This document shows, piece by piece, positions 9,245 to 17,195 of a DNA stretch of 47,998 nt. The stretch lies in assembly GCA_019637645.1 (NCBI GenBank), contig JAHBVH010000065.1:1-47998 (forward strand), written 5' to 3'. The position numbers were made by a program, and so were the translations under genes. The stretch's first letter is position 1. Each line of letters begins with the position of its first letter. The notes below the pieces were generated by a model. The model saw nothing but the letters and a program-made list of their open reading frames with translations, did no database searches and was not told the origin of the DNA. The stretch comes from Caldilineaceae bacterium. GTDB lineage: Bacteria > Chloroflexota > Anaerolineae > Caldilineales > Caldilineaceae.

Positions 9245-9583
9245 ATATCCTTTAGCTCAAATAAGTACCTATATCGATTTTAGGACTTACGCACCAAGGT
9301 CGTGCTGCCACCGAAGAGCGGTCAGGTTTGCAAAACTTGAGCGCTTGGGGACCGCGCAAATTCTATCTTTCACTGATGAAAATAACACGGTAGCTTTCTA
9401 AAAGTTGCGCGGACTATGAGCAAATTTTCACGAATCCATGGAATTGTCGTCTAATTGCTTTTCTGTTATGCTCGCGAGAGGATGAGGTTGATCAAGCACC
9501 GGGCTTCGTTTCTGGAGCATTTGCTTGATCGACAGAGAGTATGTCTGTGGCCTTGACACTGTGTCATAAGCAGGAGAGTCGGC
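9245..9583. other. Divergent intergenic region, fabF / DUF1992
   Basis: Holds both promoters. A degenerate half of the 83-bp hairpin repeat lies at 9281-9350 (TAGGACTTACGCA, then GTCAGGTTTGCAAAAC). An inverted repeat GATCAAGCA/TGCTTGATC (9490-9498 with 9522-9530) lies in the probable leader of the DUF1992 gene and could be an operator or RNA hairpin. Confidence 0.6.
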
Positions 9584-10189
9584 ATGAATAAAAATGAACT
9601 AAAAGAGAAAGCGACTGAGTATCAGAAGGTCCATCCGCAATCAGCCGCGCCCAACGAAGGGCAAGCGCCCGCAGCAGCAGCTCCCGAAACCGAGCCAGCC
9701 AAGAGCCCGACCACACGCAGCGAAGCGGCTTGGAATGACTTGATCAGCCATCGGATCGAAGAGGCCACCCGCAATGGGGCCTTTGATAATCTCCCCAACA
9801 AGGGGAAACCGCTACCGCTCGACCGCAACCCCTATGTGCCAGAAGACCAACAGATGGCTAATGATCTCCTCAAAAATAATAACCTTGCCCCCCACTGGAT
9901 CAGCGAGCGCAGCGCGATGTTAGCTACCATTGAACAGTTTCGGAAAAACTTGCACAGTACGAGCCAGCGTTTTCAGTTGGCATGGCACACCGCGGTCGAT
10001 GAGAAAAGTCGCCAAGCGGTCCAGAGCCATTGGCAGCAACAGTTGGACAAGTGGAGCGTTGAGATCAAAGAACTCAACCGGAAGATCAATAACATCAATC
10101 TTCAATTGCCCGTACCGCGCCTCGAAGTCTTTAAGATTTTGCTAGAGGAAGAGCTTCGTCGCGCCGGTGTGGAACGCACATTGGGATAG
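9584..10189 (+). CDS. DUF1992 (DnaJC28 conserved-domain) protein
   Basis: 201 aa. Residues about 48-118 match the DUF1992/DnaJC28 conserved region (WNDLISHRIEEATRNGAFDNL, then GKPLPL, and NNNLAPHWISER). The N-terminal 45 residues are Ala/Pro-rich and disordered. The C-terminal third is helical and charged, probably coiled coil. The family occurs widely in bacteria and in a eukaryotic J-domain protein, but its biochemical role is not established, and no J domain is present here. AGGAGA before the ATG supports the start. It converges on the DUF2344 gene, with a large hairpin between the two. Confidence 0.85.
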   Translation: MNKNELKEKATEYQKVHPQSAAPNEGQAPAAAAPETEPAKSPTTRSEAAWNDLISHRIEEATRNGAFDNLPNKGKPLPLDRNPYVPEDQQMANDLLKNNNLAPHWISERSAMLATIEQFRKNLHSTSQRFQLAWHTAVDEKSRQAVQSHWQQQLDKWSVEIKELNRKINNINLQLPVPRLEVFKILLEEELRRAGVERTLG

Positions 10190-10203
10190 AAGAGCATAAG
10201 GTG

Positions 10204-10271
10204 GGACGCGGATAAACGCGGAAGGACGCGGATTTTCTTTGATCCGCGTCCTTCCGCGTTTATCCGCGTCC
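10204..10271. terminator. Perfect 30-bp inverted repeat between convergent genes
   Basis: Arms 10204-10233 and 10242-10271 are perfectly complementary around an 8-base loop (TTTCTTTG). They are built of repeated GGACGCGGAT/AACGCGGA words. It lies between the DUF1992 stop and the DUF2344 stop, so it can serve both as a terminator although no long T-run follows. A related half-copy is at about 30692-30716. Confidence 0.75.
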
Positions 10272-10284
10272 GCTTGACTAATCT

Positions 10285-11175
10285 TTAGACAAACTCATCA
10301 CCAGCCCGTTCGCTGATCGAACGACCTTGTACGGCAGGGGGTGGTGTACTCCCTTTGCGCTGAAAATGGTGCTTTTTCTGGGGACGTGAAACCGCGGCCT
10401 GCTCGATAACAGGATATTGGTCGAAGCAGGCAACATCCTCTGGTTGGTTGGCATAGTACAACCGTTCCCGCCGCAAGGTGCGGGCGAAGTCATCAAAGTG
10501 CAACGCATCCAGCACCTCATCCGGGCGGCCAGTGGCACCGGCGCGCTGCTGCACTCGCAAGAAAATATGATGTTCCTCGGCCACGGCATCATATCCCTCA
10601 TAGCGCAATACAAAGACGAGGGGGCGTAAATTATATTCGTACTTTTCGCCTTTGCGTTCGCGTTCCCGCCAGATCTCTGTGGTTGCCAAGAAGTCGGCAA
10701 TGCGGCGATGAATCAGTTCTTCGGCGACTTCGCCTGGTTCGGCATAGATGATAATGGTATAGTCGGCCCCAATTAGCAGGCTCTGCAAAGCCGGCGTCTT
10801 TAGCGGCACTTCGGACAAGCCCTGAAGCGTTACGCCGGGCGGCAATTTTGCGCGCACCCGTTGCTCCAACTCGGGCAGCGGCACTGGTGGGCTCAAGGTA
10901 ATGTCAATCAATTCGTTGCGCCCTGTGATCCCTACCCCAAGCGGCGCGGCAAATTGCATATGGGGCTGTGGATTGAAGCCTTGCTTGTAGAGCAAAGGCA
11001 GATCCGCGCGGCGCAAGGTCCGCTCCCATAGCCGGAATTCATCGTGATGGGAAATGAATTTAATCGCTTCACCCTTTTCGTAGACGAGCCGTACCCGCTG
11101 TCGTTCCGCGAGTGGTTCATCGCTGCCCGCGGCTTCTGCCTCTGCGTTTTGCTGCGCGTCCTCTTGCCATTCCAA
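10285..11175 (-). CDS. TIGR03936/DUF2344 family radical-SAM-linked protein
   Basis: 296 aa. Residues about 25-225 match the DUF2344 family: RVRLVYEKGEAIKFISHHDE, then LPLLYKQGFNPQPHMQFA, GVGITGRNELIDI and the PPGV motif. This domain is usually fused to, or encoded beside, a B12-binding radical-SAM protein of the YgiQ-like class. Here it stands alone and no radical-SAM gene is in the window. About 70 extra C-terminal residues are Arg/Gln-rich. The start is uncertain: the TTG at 11175 lies behind purine-rich AAAGGGGG, and no in-frame ATG is near. The role remains undefined; tRNA or cofactor modification has been proposed for the linked proteins. Confidence 0.8.
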   Translation of the reverse strand: MEWQEDAQQNAEAEAAGSDEPLAERQRVRLVYEKGEAIKFISHHDEFRLWERTLRRADLPLLYKQGFNPQPHMQFAAPLGVGITGRNELIDITLSPPVPLPELEQRVRAKLPPGVTLQGLSEVPLKTPALQSLLIGADYTIIIYAEPGEVAEELIHRRIADFLATTEIWRERERKGEKYEYNLRPLVFVLRYEGYDAVAEEHHIFLRVQQRAGATGRPDEVLDALHFDDFARTLRRERLYYANQPEDVACFDQYPVIEQAAVSRPQKKHHFQRKGSTPPPAVQGRSISERAGDEFV

Positions 11176-11386
11176 AGCTATCGCCCCCTTTCTCCTCCGC
11201 TATCACTTTGCTACTCACTTCTGTAGGAAGTGCCTGCTACAGCAATTAGGACGCTCTTATCTATACCGATCAGGCAACCGCCCTGCCATCCAATGGTGAG
11301 TCAGCATAGACGCTATTGTACCTGATCGGGGTTGATCTGCCTAGCAGGGGAGAAGCTAGCAGCAACAGCCCACAGCTGACCAGCAG

Positions 11387-12274
11387 CTAGATCTCATTAA
11401 CGGCCCGTTCAATGAGCCGGCGGGCCAAGGTCTGTGTTCCCGTATGGGTATAATAGTTAGTGGTCATGTCGAGGAAGGCGCTCCAGTAGTCCAAGCGGTT
11501 ATCGTTGACATCCACAAAATTTTGGACACTCTTGAAAACCTGTTCAGAAGTCAGATTATGCTTGGCAACAAAACCCTCCATCCACCCTTTGACACTATCC
11601 ACACTGTTCAAAACAAAGGCCAGCTTACTGGGCGTATCATTGCCCGGAATCGCCGTGCGGATCTGCTTATAGGTGCCGTTGCTTTCCAGTTCATCGGGCG
11701 TTAGTTTATCCAGCGTATTGATCGCCGAGCGGATAAAATCTGGCCCCAGGGGCAGAATACCATCCAAACAGATCAGCGCGGTCATGCGCATGAGGGACTC
11801 TTTACTGTAATCGGCCAGGGCCTTGACAAAATCGCCGATACTATCGCCGGGGATGCCATTGATCAAGCAGAAGTTGATCAGTTCAACGCTCAATTTCATG
11901 CTAAAGTCAATGGTTTGGGCAGTGTCGGCTTTGGGCGTAATGCGCTGGAGCAGCGAAAGAAAGCGCACCCGTTCGCCGATCTTGTTAGCCAAGGCCGCGC
12001 TGGCCAACAGGCGGTCGGTTGAATCGACCGTGCCGTAAAACTTCAAGGCCCGGCGATAGCGCTCCGAACGATCCGCGAATAAAGTGTCGGCCCGCTGGGT
12101 GACGGCGCGCACCAGATTAGGGTCTTTTTCGCCGGTCACTTTCATGACCATTTCTTCAAAATCAACAATATTTTCCCATTCACCCGGCACCACAAAATCA
12201 AGCGAGCGTAAGACATAAACCGTCACGTTGCGCTTAGGCAGACGGTTGACATAATCAGGGATAGACTTGCTCAT
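11387..12274 (-). CDS. Conserved hypothetical helical protein
   Basis: 295 aa starting at an ATG with GAGGAG at the right distance. After a short beta-rich N-terminus (NVTVYVLRSLDFVVPGEW) the protein is almost wholly alpha-helical, like an alpha-solenoid. There is no signal peptide, membrane segment or catalytic motif. I do not recognise the family. It is a single gene with its own upstream region. Confidence 0.7.
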   Translation of the reverse strand: MSKSIPDYVNRLPKRNVTVYVLRSLDFVVPGEWENIVDFEEMVMKVTGEKDPNLVRAVTQRADTLFADRSERYRRALKFYGTVDSTDRLLASAALANKIGERVRFLSLLQRITPKADTAQTIDFSMKLSVELINFCLINGIPGDSIGDFVKALADYSKESLMRMTALICLDGILPLGPDFIRSAINTLDKLTPDELESNGTYKQIRTAIPGNDTPSKLAFVLNSVDSVKGWMEGFVAKHNLTSEQVFKSVQNFVDVNDNRLDYWSAFLDMTTNYYTHTGTQTLARRLIERAVNEI

Positions 12275-12385
12275 ACGATCTCCTCAAACTAGCTAGGCAC
12301 CGTAAACCCAGTAATCAAGAGGCTTGCCCCATCGCCTAGGGCGGACTTCATGCTGAGTCAACGCGCCACTGGGGACATACAACAA

Positions 12386-12841
12386 TTACGGTAGCGCGGC
12401 CAATCCGGCTAGATCAAACTGGGCGAGCCAGTCGGCACGATCCGCGGCGGTAAAGGCAGCATCTTTGGAACGAACCTGGACCTGAAATCGATCGGCAACG
12501 AGAATCGCCGTGCCCAAGGCACCCACCGCGGCGGCAGGATAGCCACTGATCTCTTCCGTGCTCTGTTTGAACTTTTCCAGCGCACTGAGATTATTGGCGG
12601 TGTCGGCGATCGAAAGGGTCGCTACTTCTACACCTTTTTCATTCAATTGGGCTTGGGCAAAGCCCTCTTTCTCTTGGGTATAGAACACATCATAGTCGCC
12701 TTGATCCTTGGGGAAGAAAGGATTGAACGCGCTCCCAGCGAGCGGGTCAACCACAGCACTGACATTCGGGTCAGCGACCGGCTGGCAGGCGGTCGCCAGC
12801 GGCATGAGAACGAGCCAAAGCACGAGTAATAGACGTCGCAT
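12386..12841 (-). CDS. Small lipoprotein
   Basis: 151 aa. A lipoprotein signal peptide is clear: MRRLLLVLWLVLMPLATAC, with lipobox LATAC and Cys19 as the lipidated residue. The mature part (about 130 aa) has a mixed pattern with TQEKEGFAQAQLNEKGVEVATLSI and a C-terminal DWLAQFDLAGLAALP. It would be anchored on the outer face of the cytoplasmic membrane. AGGAGAGG precedes the ATG. Domain not recognised. Confidence 0.75.
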   Translation of the reverse strand: MRRLLLVLWLVLMPLATACQPVADPNVSAVVDPLAGSAFNPFFPKDQGDYDVFYTQEKEGFAQAQLNEKGVEVATLSIADTANNLSALEKFKQSTEEISGYPAAAVGALGTAILVADRFQVQVRSKDAAFTAADRADWLAQFDLAGLAALP

Positions 12842-13002
12842 AAGTTACCTCTCCTGCTCCTGTGAAATCGCGTCTAGACAAGATGATACGAATAAATACA
12901 GCAGGGTTTAACGGCAAGAGCATAGCATGTCCACTGGTGGGAAGCAAATTGTTGCCAGCCCCGCTACGAACATCGTTTCCACATGGTCGCAAACGTTGTT
13001 TT

Positions 13003-14034
13003 TTAGCCAAGCGATTGGCGCACCAGTTGGACACCGGCCACCATATTTTTGAGCTTCTGTTTGGCCGCCCAACGCGCGGTTTGGCTGAGCCCACAATCGG
13101 GCGCAAAGGCTAATCGCTCCGCCGGGGCATGTTGCAGACACAGCCGAACCCGCTCCGCGATCAACGCGGGCGTTTCGATGAAGTAGCTCTTGACATCAAC
13201 AATGCCCACGGCTACATCAGTCTTTTGGGCAATCAGCCCGATCAATTCAATCTCGGCAAATTCACGGCTAGCCATCTCCACATGAATTTCATCCAGGTGC
13301 ATGTCGAGAAACGCCGGGAACATGGGCGCATAGCGCCGGTAGCCAACTGCGTGACCTTTGTAATTGCCAAAGCAGAGATGGGTGGAAAGCCGACATTTGC
13401 CCACCACCGGCTCGACCGTGCGGTTAAAGATCTCCACAAAACGCGCCGGATCTTCGCGATACGCATAACAACTCATGGAAGGCTCGTCAACAGTCAACTC
13501 CGTACACCCTGCCGCTACGAGATCTGCCAACTCTTGGCGCACAATCGGAATGAGCGCTTCGGTAATGGCATAGCGATCCCGATATTGGGCGTTGGGCAAG
13601 AGCCGTCCACTGAGGGTATACGGACCAGGGACACTGGCCTTTAGGGTGGGGCCAGCGGGTGCCAGCCGTTGTAGGCGCTGAAACTCTTCAACAACGCCGA
13701 GACCGCGGGGGGCCGTGAGTTCAGCCACAATCGGATGTTTCCCCCGTTGGTCATGGGCGGGCGGGCCAAAATTGCGCCGGGAGGCTTCCGGCTCACCTAA
13801 TCCTTGCAAAAAGCCATAAAAGGAGAGATTAAAGTCCAGCCGTGTCTGCTCACCATCCGTAATAACATCCAAGCCAGCAGCCACTTGGTCGTGGATGGCG
13901 CAGATGACGGCATCTTCCTGTAGCTCGGCGATTTCATCAGTGCCAAATTGGTCAAGCTGTTGGGAAGCATAGTCTAACCAGGAGGGAAAGGGATAGCTTC
14001 CGATCACCGTTGTGCGTAGCGGTTGTTCGTGCAT
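13003..14034 (-). CDS. MetE C-terminal-domain-like methyltransferase
   Basis: 343 aa from the ATG at 14034 (GGAG upstream); a GTG at 14061 extends the frame but has no site. The protein is a TIM barrel of the cobalamin-independent methionine synthase C-terminal family: TTVIGSYPFPSW, a core VDEPSMSCY, the zinc-site pieces HLCFGN and EIHVEMA, and the last cysteine in FAPDCGLSQ. Family members transfer methyl groups to homocysteine or other thiols. At this length, without the MetE N-terminal folate-binding half, it matches the 5-methyltetrahydropteroyltriglutamate-homocysteine-methyltransferase-like or coenzyme-linked subgroup rather than full MetE. The substrate cannot be set from sequence alone. 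Confidence 0.88.
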   Translation of the reverse strand: MHEQPLRTTVIGSYPFPSWLDYASQQLDQFGTDEIAELQEDAVICAIHDQVAAGLDVITDGEQTRLDFNLSFYGFLQGLGEPEASRRNFGPPAHDQRGKHPIVAELTAPRGLGVVEEFQRLQRLAPAGPTLKASVPGPYTLSGRLLPNAQYRDRYAITEALIPIVRQELADLVAAGCTELTVDEPSMSCYAYREDPARFVEIFNRTVEPVVGKCRLSTHLCFGNYKGHAVGYRRYAPMFPAFLDMHLDEIHVEMASREFAEIELIGLIAQKTDVAVGIVDVKSYFIETPALIAERVRLCLQHAPAERLAFAPDCGLSQTARWAAKQKLKNMVAGVQLVRQSLG

Positions 14035-14142
14035 AAGCAATAGCTCCGTTCTGGTGGTCACCTGAAAATTTTCGGAAAAAGCGGTATACTAATCATATCA
14101 TGGCCGCGCCATTCCTGGAGAACGACACTATTCGACAAGGAT

Positions 14143-14207
14143 AGAAGTTGCGCACTTGAATAGCGTGACTAGAGACCTGTCAGGTCTGGCCCAACTGCGT
14201 AACTCCT
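14143..14207. repeat. 83-bp hairpin repeat, copy lacking its 18-bp tip
   Basis: Same outer arms as the copies at 32941 and 46962 (AGAAGTTGCGCACTTG at left, CAACTGCGTAACTCCT at right). The central stem is shortened to AGACCTGTCAGGTCT by exact loss of the 18-bp stem tip. Confidence 0.85.
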
Positions 14208-14260
14208 AAAGGAGACGGCTTCACATGTGGCAGCACAAGGCAACAGGGTAAAAAGCAAGC

Positions 14261-14719
14261 ATGACAACCCTCCTCGCCGTTGATCTCGGGCTGCGGAGCG
14301 GATTGGCCCTCTATGGTGATGATGGGCGGCTCCGTTGGTATCGCTCCCAAAACTTTGGTGCCGCGCCGCGCTTGCGACGGGCGGCCCACAGCATCTTGCA
14401 CGATTTGCCGGATCTAGCGTGGTTGGTGGTGGAAGGGGGCGGGACGCTGGCTGACAGTTGGCACAAAGAGGCCGCAGCGCGCCAAGTGGCCGTCCTCCAA
14501 ACCAGCGCCGAAGTCTGGCGGCAGGCGCTGCTCTATCCGCGGCAACAGCGCAGTGGGACCGCCGCGAAGCACCATGCCGAAGAATTGGCGCGCCGCGTCA
14601 TCGATTGGTCCGCCGCACCACGCCCGACGTCGCTCCGCCACGACGCGGCAGAGGCTATTTTGATTGGACTTTGGGGTGTCGTGCAAGTGGGGTGGTTGCC
14701 CCACCTGCCCTTTCGCTAG
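14261..14719 (+). CDS. RuvC-like RNase H-fold nuclease, putative
   Basis: 152 aa. The acidic residues of the RuvC/RNase H fold are in order: D8 in LLAVDLGLRSG, E58 in WLVVEGGG, and D128 with E131 in LRHDAAEAILIGLWG. Length and spacing fit RuvC-type Holliday-junction resolvases and their diverged relatives. It is not close enough to RuvC to name it so, and it lacks ruvA/ruvB neighbours. The ribosome-binding site is weak. It may act in recombination or be a domesticated element protein. Confidence 0.7.
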   Translation: MTTLLAVDLGLRSGLALYGDDGRLRWYRSQNFGAAPRLRRAAHSILHDLPDLAWLVVEGGGTLADSWHKEAAARQVAVLQTSAEVWRQALLYPRQQRSGTAAKHHAEELARRVIDWSAAPRPTSLRHDAAEAILIGLWGVVQVGWLPHLPFR

Positions 14720-14797
14720 GTTTCCGCCACGCGCGGGTTAACCGAAGAAATAGCCGCTAGCCTAATGAAGGGTAAGAAATTAGAATCGGTAACGGGT

Positions 14798-14952
14798 GCC
14801 CCAGGCTGAAGCCCTGGGGCTGGTAGAGCAAGCCCCGCTGAAGCGGGCTACCAGCCCAGTGCGCTTATGAAGGGTAAGCAAATGTTGCGGTATACGCTGG
14901 CCGCCTGGCGCTGAAGCGCCGGGCTCGTGAACCACGCCCGCGGCCGCGGGCT
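14798..14952. repeat. Array of GCTGAAGC-type hairpins
   Basis: Four successive hairpins: GCCCCAGG-CTGAAG-CCCTGGGGC (14798-14820), AGCCCCGCTGAAGCGGGCT (about 14831-14849), CTGGCGCTGAAGCGCCGGG (14905-14923) and GCCCGCGGCCGCGGGC (14937-14952). The stretch from about 14862 recurs inverted at 42245-42352. Such CTGAAG-loop repeats are common and dispersed in several bacterial genomes. Confidence 0.8.
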
Positions 14953-15069
14953 TGCGCCGGCGTCGCTGGCTAGCCTGGTGGCCTTGCGGGCGCGGGCGGA
15001 TTACCGAATTGAATGGTTAATCTTCATCAGCGCAGCTTGACCGAGCAGGCCCTGATTTCAAGCAGCGCT

Positions 15070-15143
15070 GGTTTGCTTGGACAAGACCTGACAGGTTTAG
15101 AAAACCTGTCAGGTCTCTGTCACGTCAGTCAACTGCGTTCAGC
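15070..15143. repeat. 83-bp hairpin repeat copy
   Basis: The central stem AGACCTGACAGGTTT pairs with AAACCTGTCAGGTCT (15084-15116). Flanking GCTTGGACA on the left and CAACTGCG on the right match the outer arms of the full copies. Confidence 0.85.
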
Positions 15144-15159
15144 TTCAGCAGGGTGGTGC

Positions 15160-16359
15160 TCATTCCACGCGCTGAACGATCTTACCGCTCGTTTTTTCCT
15201 TGAGGATACGCTTGGTTGCGCCGTCGGGCATCAGCTCTTCTTTGATCAGCAGATAGTTGGCATCGTACTCGCGGAAGACGGCACTGCCCAATTGTTCGTC
15301 GGAACCGCGCCAAAGTTCGAGCTGGACCGGTTCCCACTGTTTGGTTTCCATAGATTTATAGCAGGCATCAAGAATCGCGTTGACCACATAGCCATCGTAG
15401 AAGGTTTCGCTAGGGTCGGAACCAGCCTCTAAAGAACGGAACATATCGGTGAACATGTCGATATAGCCCAGTTCAGCGAGTTCATCGCCCACGGGGAAGA
15501 GCCAACCGGTGGTGCCTTCGGCCTTTTCCGCAACATACCCCCCTTGACCAACCGCGGTGAACATCTCAAAGCCCGTCCGCAAAAAGTGATTCGTCCAGAT
15601 CGTCCCTTCGGTACCCGAGACTTCGTCGCGCAAGTCCATGCCACCGCGGAAGGTCCACGCCACTTCAAATTGCCCAATGGCACCATTGGCATATTTCACC
15701 AAGGCAATGGCACTATCTTCCGCGGCAATGGGATGCACCTGGGTATCGCCCCAACACATCACCTCAATCGGCTTCACCTCCTTGCCGATAAAGTTGCGGG
15801 CAATCTCGACACAGTGACAGCCGAGGTCGATGATCGCGCCGCCGCCAGCCATCTCTTTATCCCAGAACCAATCGCTGTGGGGACCTGGGTGAGTCTCGCG
15901 TGAACGCGCCCAGAGGACTTTGCCAATCGCCCCATTTTTGACCGCCGCAATCGACTTGAGCGCCTTGGGGGTGTAGACCAGATCTTCCAAATAGCCATGA
16001 AAGATACCGGCCTTTTCCACCATCTCTACCATGCGTTTGGCCTCGGCCGCGTTGCGCCCCAGCGGTTTGGTGCAGAGCACAGCCTTGCCCGCTTCGCAGC
16101 AAAGCCGCACCGCTTCTTCATGCTGACTATTGGGCAAGCCAATGACCACAACATCACTTTCAGGGTGGTTAATCGCTTCGGCTAAGTCGGTGGTGTAGTG
16201 CGGGATGTTGTACTCTTGGGCAAAAGCGCTGGCCCGTTCGGCGCGACGCGAATAGACCGAGACAACCTGATCACGGCTGCGTTGGCTGTGAAGCGCTTGG
16301 GTATAGAACATCCCAATCAGCCCAGTACCCAACATGGTAACACGATAGGATTTTGTCAT
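15160..16359 (-). CDS. Gfo/Idh/MocA-family NAD(P)-dependent oxidoreductase
   Basis: 399 aa. An N-terminal Rossmann fold ([17 protein letters not shown]) is followed by [12 protein letters not shown], the equivalent of the family EKP motif with Thr in place of Glu, and then the alpha/beta C-terminal domain with [18 protein letters not shown]. The last motif carries the GxxxDxGxH-like catalytic signature. Family members oxidise or reduce sugars, inositols or related polyols. The substrate here is unknown; a link to the sugar-acid genes further right is only inferred. AAGGAG precedes the ATG at 16359. It runs in the same direction as the phosphatase upstream, with a 190-bp repeat-filled gap between them. 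Confidence 0.9.
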   Translation of the reverse strand: MTKSYRVTMLGTGLIGMFYTQALHSQRSRDQVVSVYSRRAERASAFAQEYNIPHYTTDLAEAINHPESDVVVIGLPNSQHEEAVRLCCEAGKAVLCTKPLGRNAAEAKRMVEMVEKAGIFHGYLEDLVYTPKALKSIAAVKNGAIGKVLWARSRETHPGPHSDWFWDKEMAGGGAIIDLGCHCVEIARNFIGKEVKPIEVMCWGDTQVHPIAAEDSAIALVKYANGAIGQFEVAWTFRGGMDLRDEVSGTEGTIWTNHFLRTGFEMFTAVGQGGYVAEKAEGTTGWLFPVGDELAELGYIDMFTDMFRSLEAGSDPSETFYDGYVVNAILDACYKSMETKQWEPVQLELWRGSDEQLGSAVFREYDANYLLIKEELMPDGATKRILKEKTSGKIVQRVE

Positions 16360-16402
16360 GGGGTGCTTCTCCTTTGGTTATCAAAACGACTGATGCAAAA
16401 CG

Positions 16403-16498
16403 AGACCTTGTCATCGGGTTGGCTCTGTGGTTCCCACAACCGCCAACGACAGACCTTGTCATCGGGTTGGCTCTGTGGTTCCCACAACCGCCAACGAC
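16403..16498. repeat. Two tandem 48-bp units
   Basis: AGACCTTGTCATCGGGTTGG...CCAACGAC occurs at 16403-16450 and again at 16451-16498. Each unit holds its own hairpin, GTTGGC...GTGG-TTC-CCAC...GCCAAC. The array leads directly into the palindrome at 16499. A related single unit is at about 31936-31980. Confidence 0.85.
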
Positions 16499-16531
16499 AG
16501 ACCTGTCAGGTTTTGAAAACCTGACAGGTCT
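16499..16531. repeat. Hairpin-repeat core with flipped base pair
   Basis: Near-perfect palindrome AGACCTGTCAGGTTTT / AAAACCTGACAGGTCT around a single G. Relative to other copies the central A-T pair of the stem is T-A, so pairing is kept. Its place just past the phosphatase stop would let it act as a transcription terminator. Confidence 0.85.
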
Positions 16532-16548
16532 CCCCTGAAGACGACGGT

Positions 16549-17187
16549 TCAACGGCTGACGGTGGGACGATACGCCCGGATATGTTGGACTTCCCCCAGC
16601 GTAACCACTTGCCACTCATTAGCTTCAAAAACAATCTCACTCAGGCTGCCATTGGCTAAGCGGAAGCCAATGAACGCCCCCAGTTCGACCCCCAAGATCG
16701 CGGCCAGGACGCTGCGCAAGAAACTACCATGGGAAACTACGACAATCCGTTCCCCAACGTGGCGTTGGGCCAATTCCTGAAAGACCGCCCGCCCACGCGC
16801 CAAGACTTGGCGCGAACTTTCGGCTTGGGGGACCGCGAAATCAGGCGAAAAGTTCGTCTTGTATTCCTGGAAGATGGCGGTGTGGGCGGCTTGGGCTTCG
16901 GCCTGAGTTAACCCTTCAAAGATGCCATAGGCCCGCTCCTGTAGCCGCTCATCAATGGTGATTGCATGGCCGGTCACGGCGGCAATATAGCGCGCCGTCT
17001 CGATCACACGCCCCAAATGGCTGGCGTACAAGGCAGTAAAGGGCTCATGTTGCAACCGTTTTCCCACGGCTTGTGCCTGGTGAATGCCCCATTCCGTCAG
17101 GGGGCTATCCCCTTGGCCCTGAATGCGGCCCTCGGCATTCCATTCAGTTTCCCCATGCCGGATCAAAATGATTTCAGTCTTTGGCAT
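16549..17187 (-). CDS. Histidine phosphatase family protein (phosphoglycerate-mutase-like)
   Basis: 212 aa. The catalytic RHGETEWN motif lies at 10-17, and the second histidine in VVVSHGSFLRSVL. Glu in the ERAYGIFEGL region and arginines complete the phosphate pocket. Members are phosphoglycerate mutases (GpmB-like), alpha-ribazole phosphatases (CobC) or broad phosphatases; sequence alone does not decide. Its ATG lies 8 bp past the stop of the E2 gene, so it is probably cotranscribed with the dehydrogenase E2. Confidence 0.9.
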   Translation of the reverse strand: MPKTEIILIRHGETEWNAEGRIQGQGDSPLTEWGIHQAQAVGKRLQHEPFTALYASHLGRVIETARYIAAVTGHAITIDERLQERAYGIFEGLTQAEAQAAHTAIFQEYKTNFSPDFAVPQAESSRQVLARGRAVFQELAQRHVGERIVVVSHGSFLRSVLAAILGVELGAFIGFRLANGSLSEIVFEANEWQVVTLGEVQHIRAYRPTVSR

Positions 17188-17195
17188 GGCAACGC

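Larger units (their letters stand above)
14720..15159. other. Repeat-rich intergenic region
   Basis: No gene is seen. The region is filled with two kinds of dispersed hairpin repeats: GCTGAAGC-loop hairpins (14798-14952) and one copy of the 83-bp family (about 15070-15143). Confidence 0.75.

Noticed and set aside
16403..16498. CRISPR or operator array in the 48-bp repeats.
   Set aside because: Two exact adjacent units without spacers and no cas genes; better explained as part of the composite hairpin repeat.
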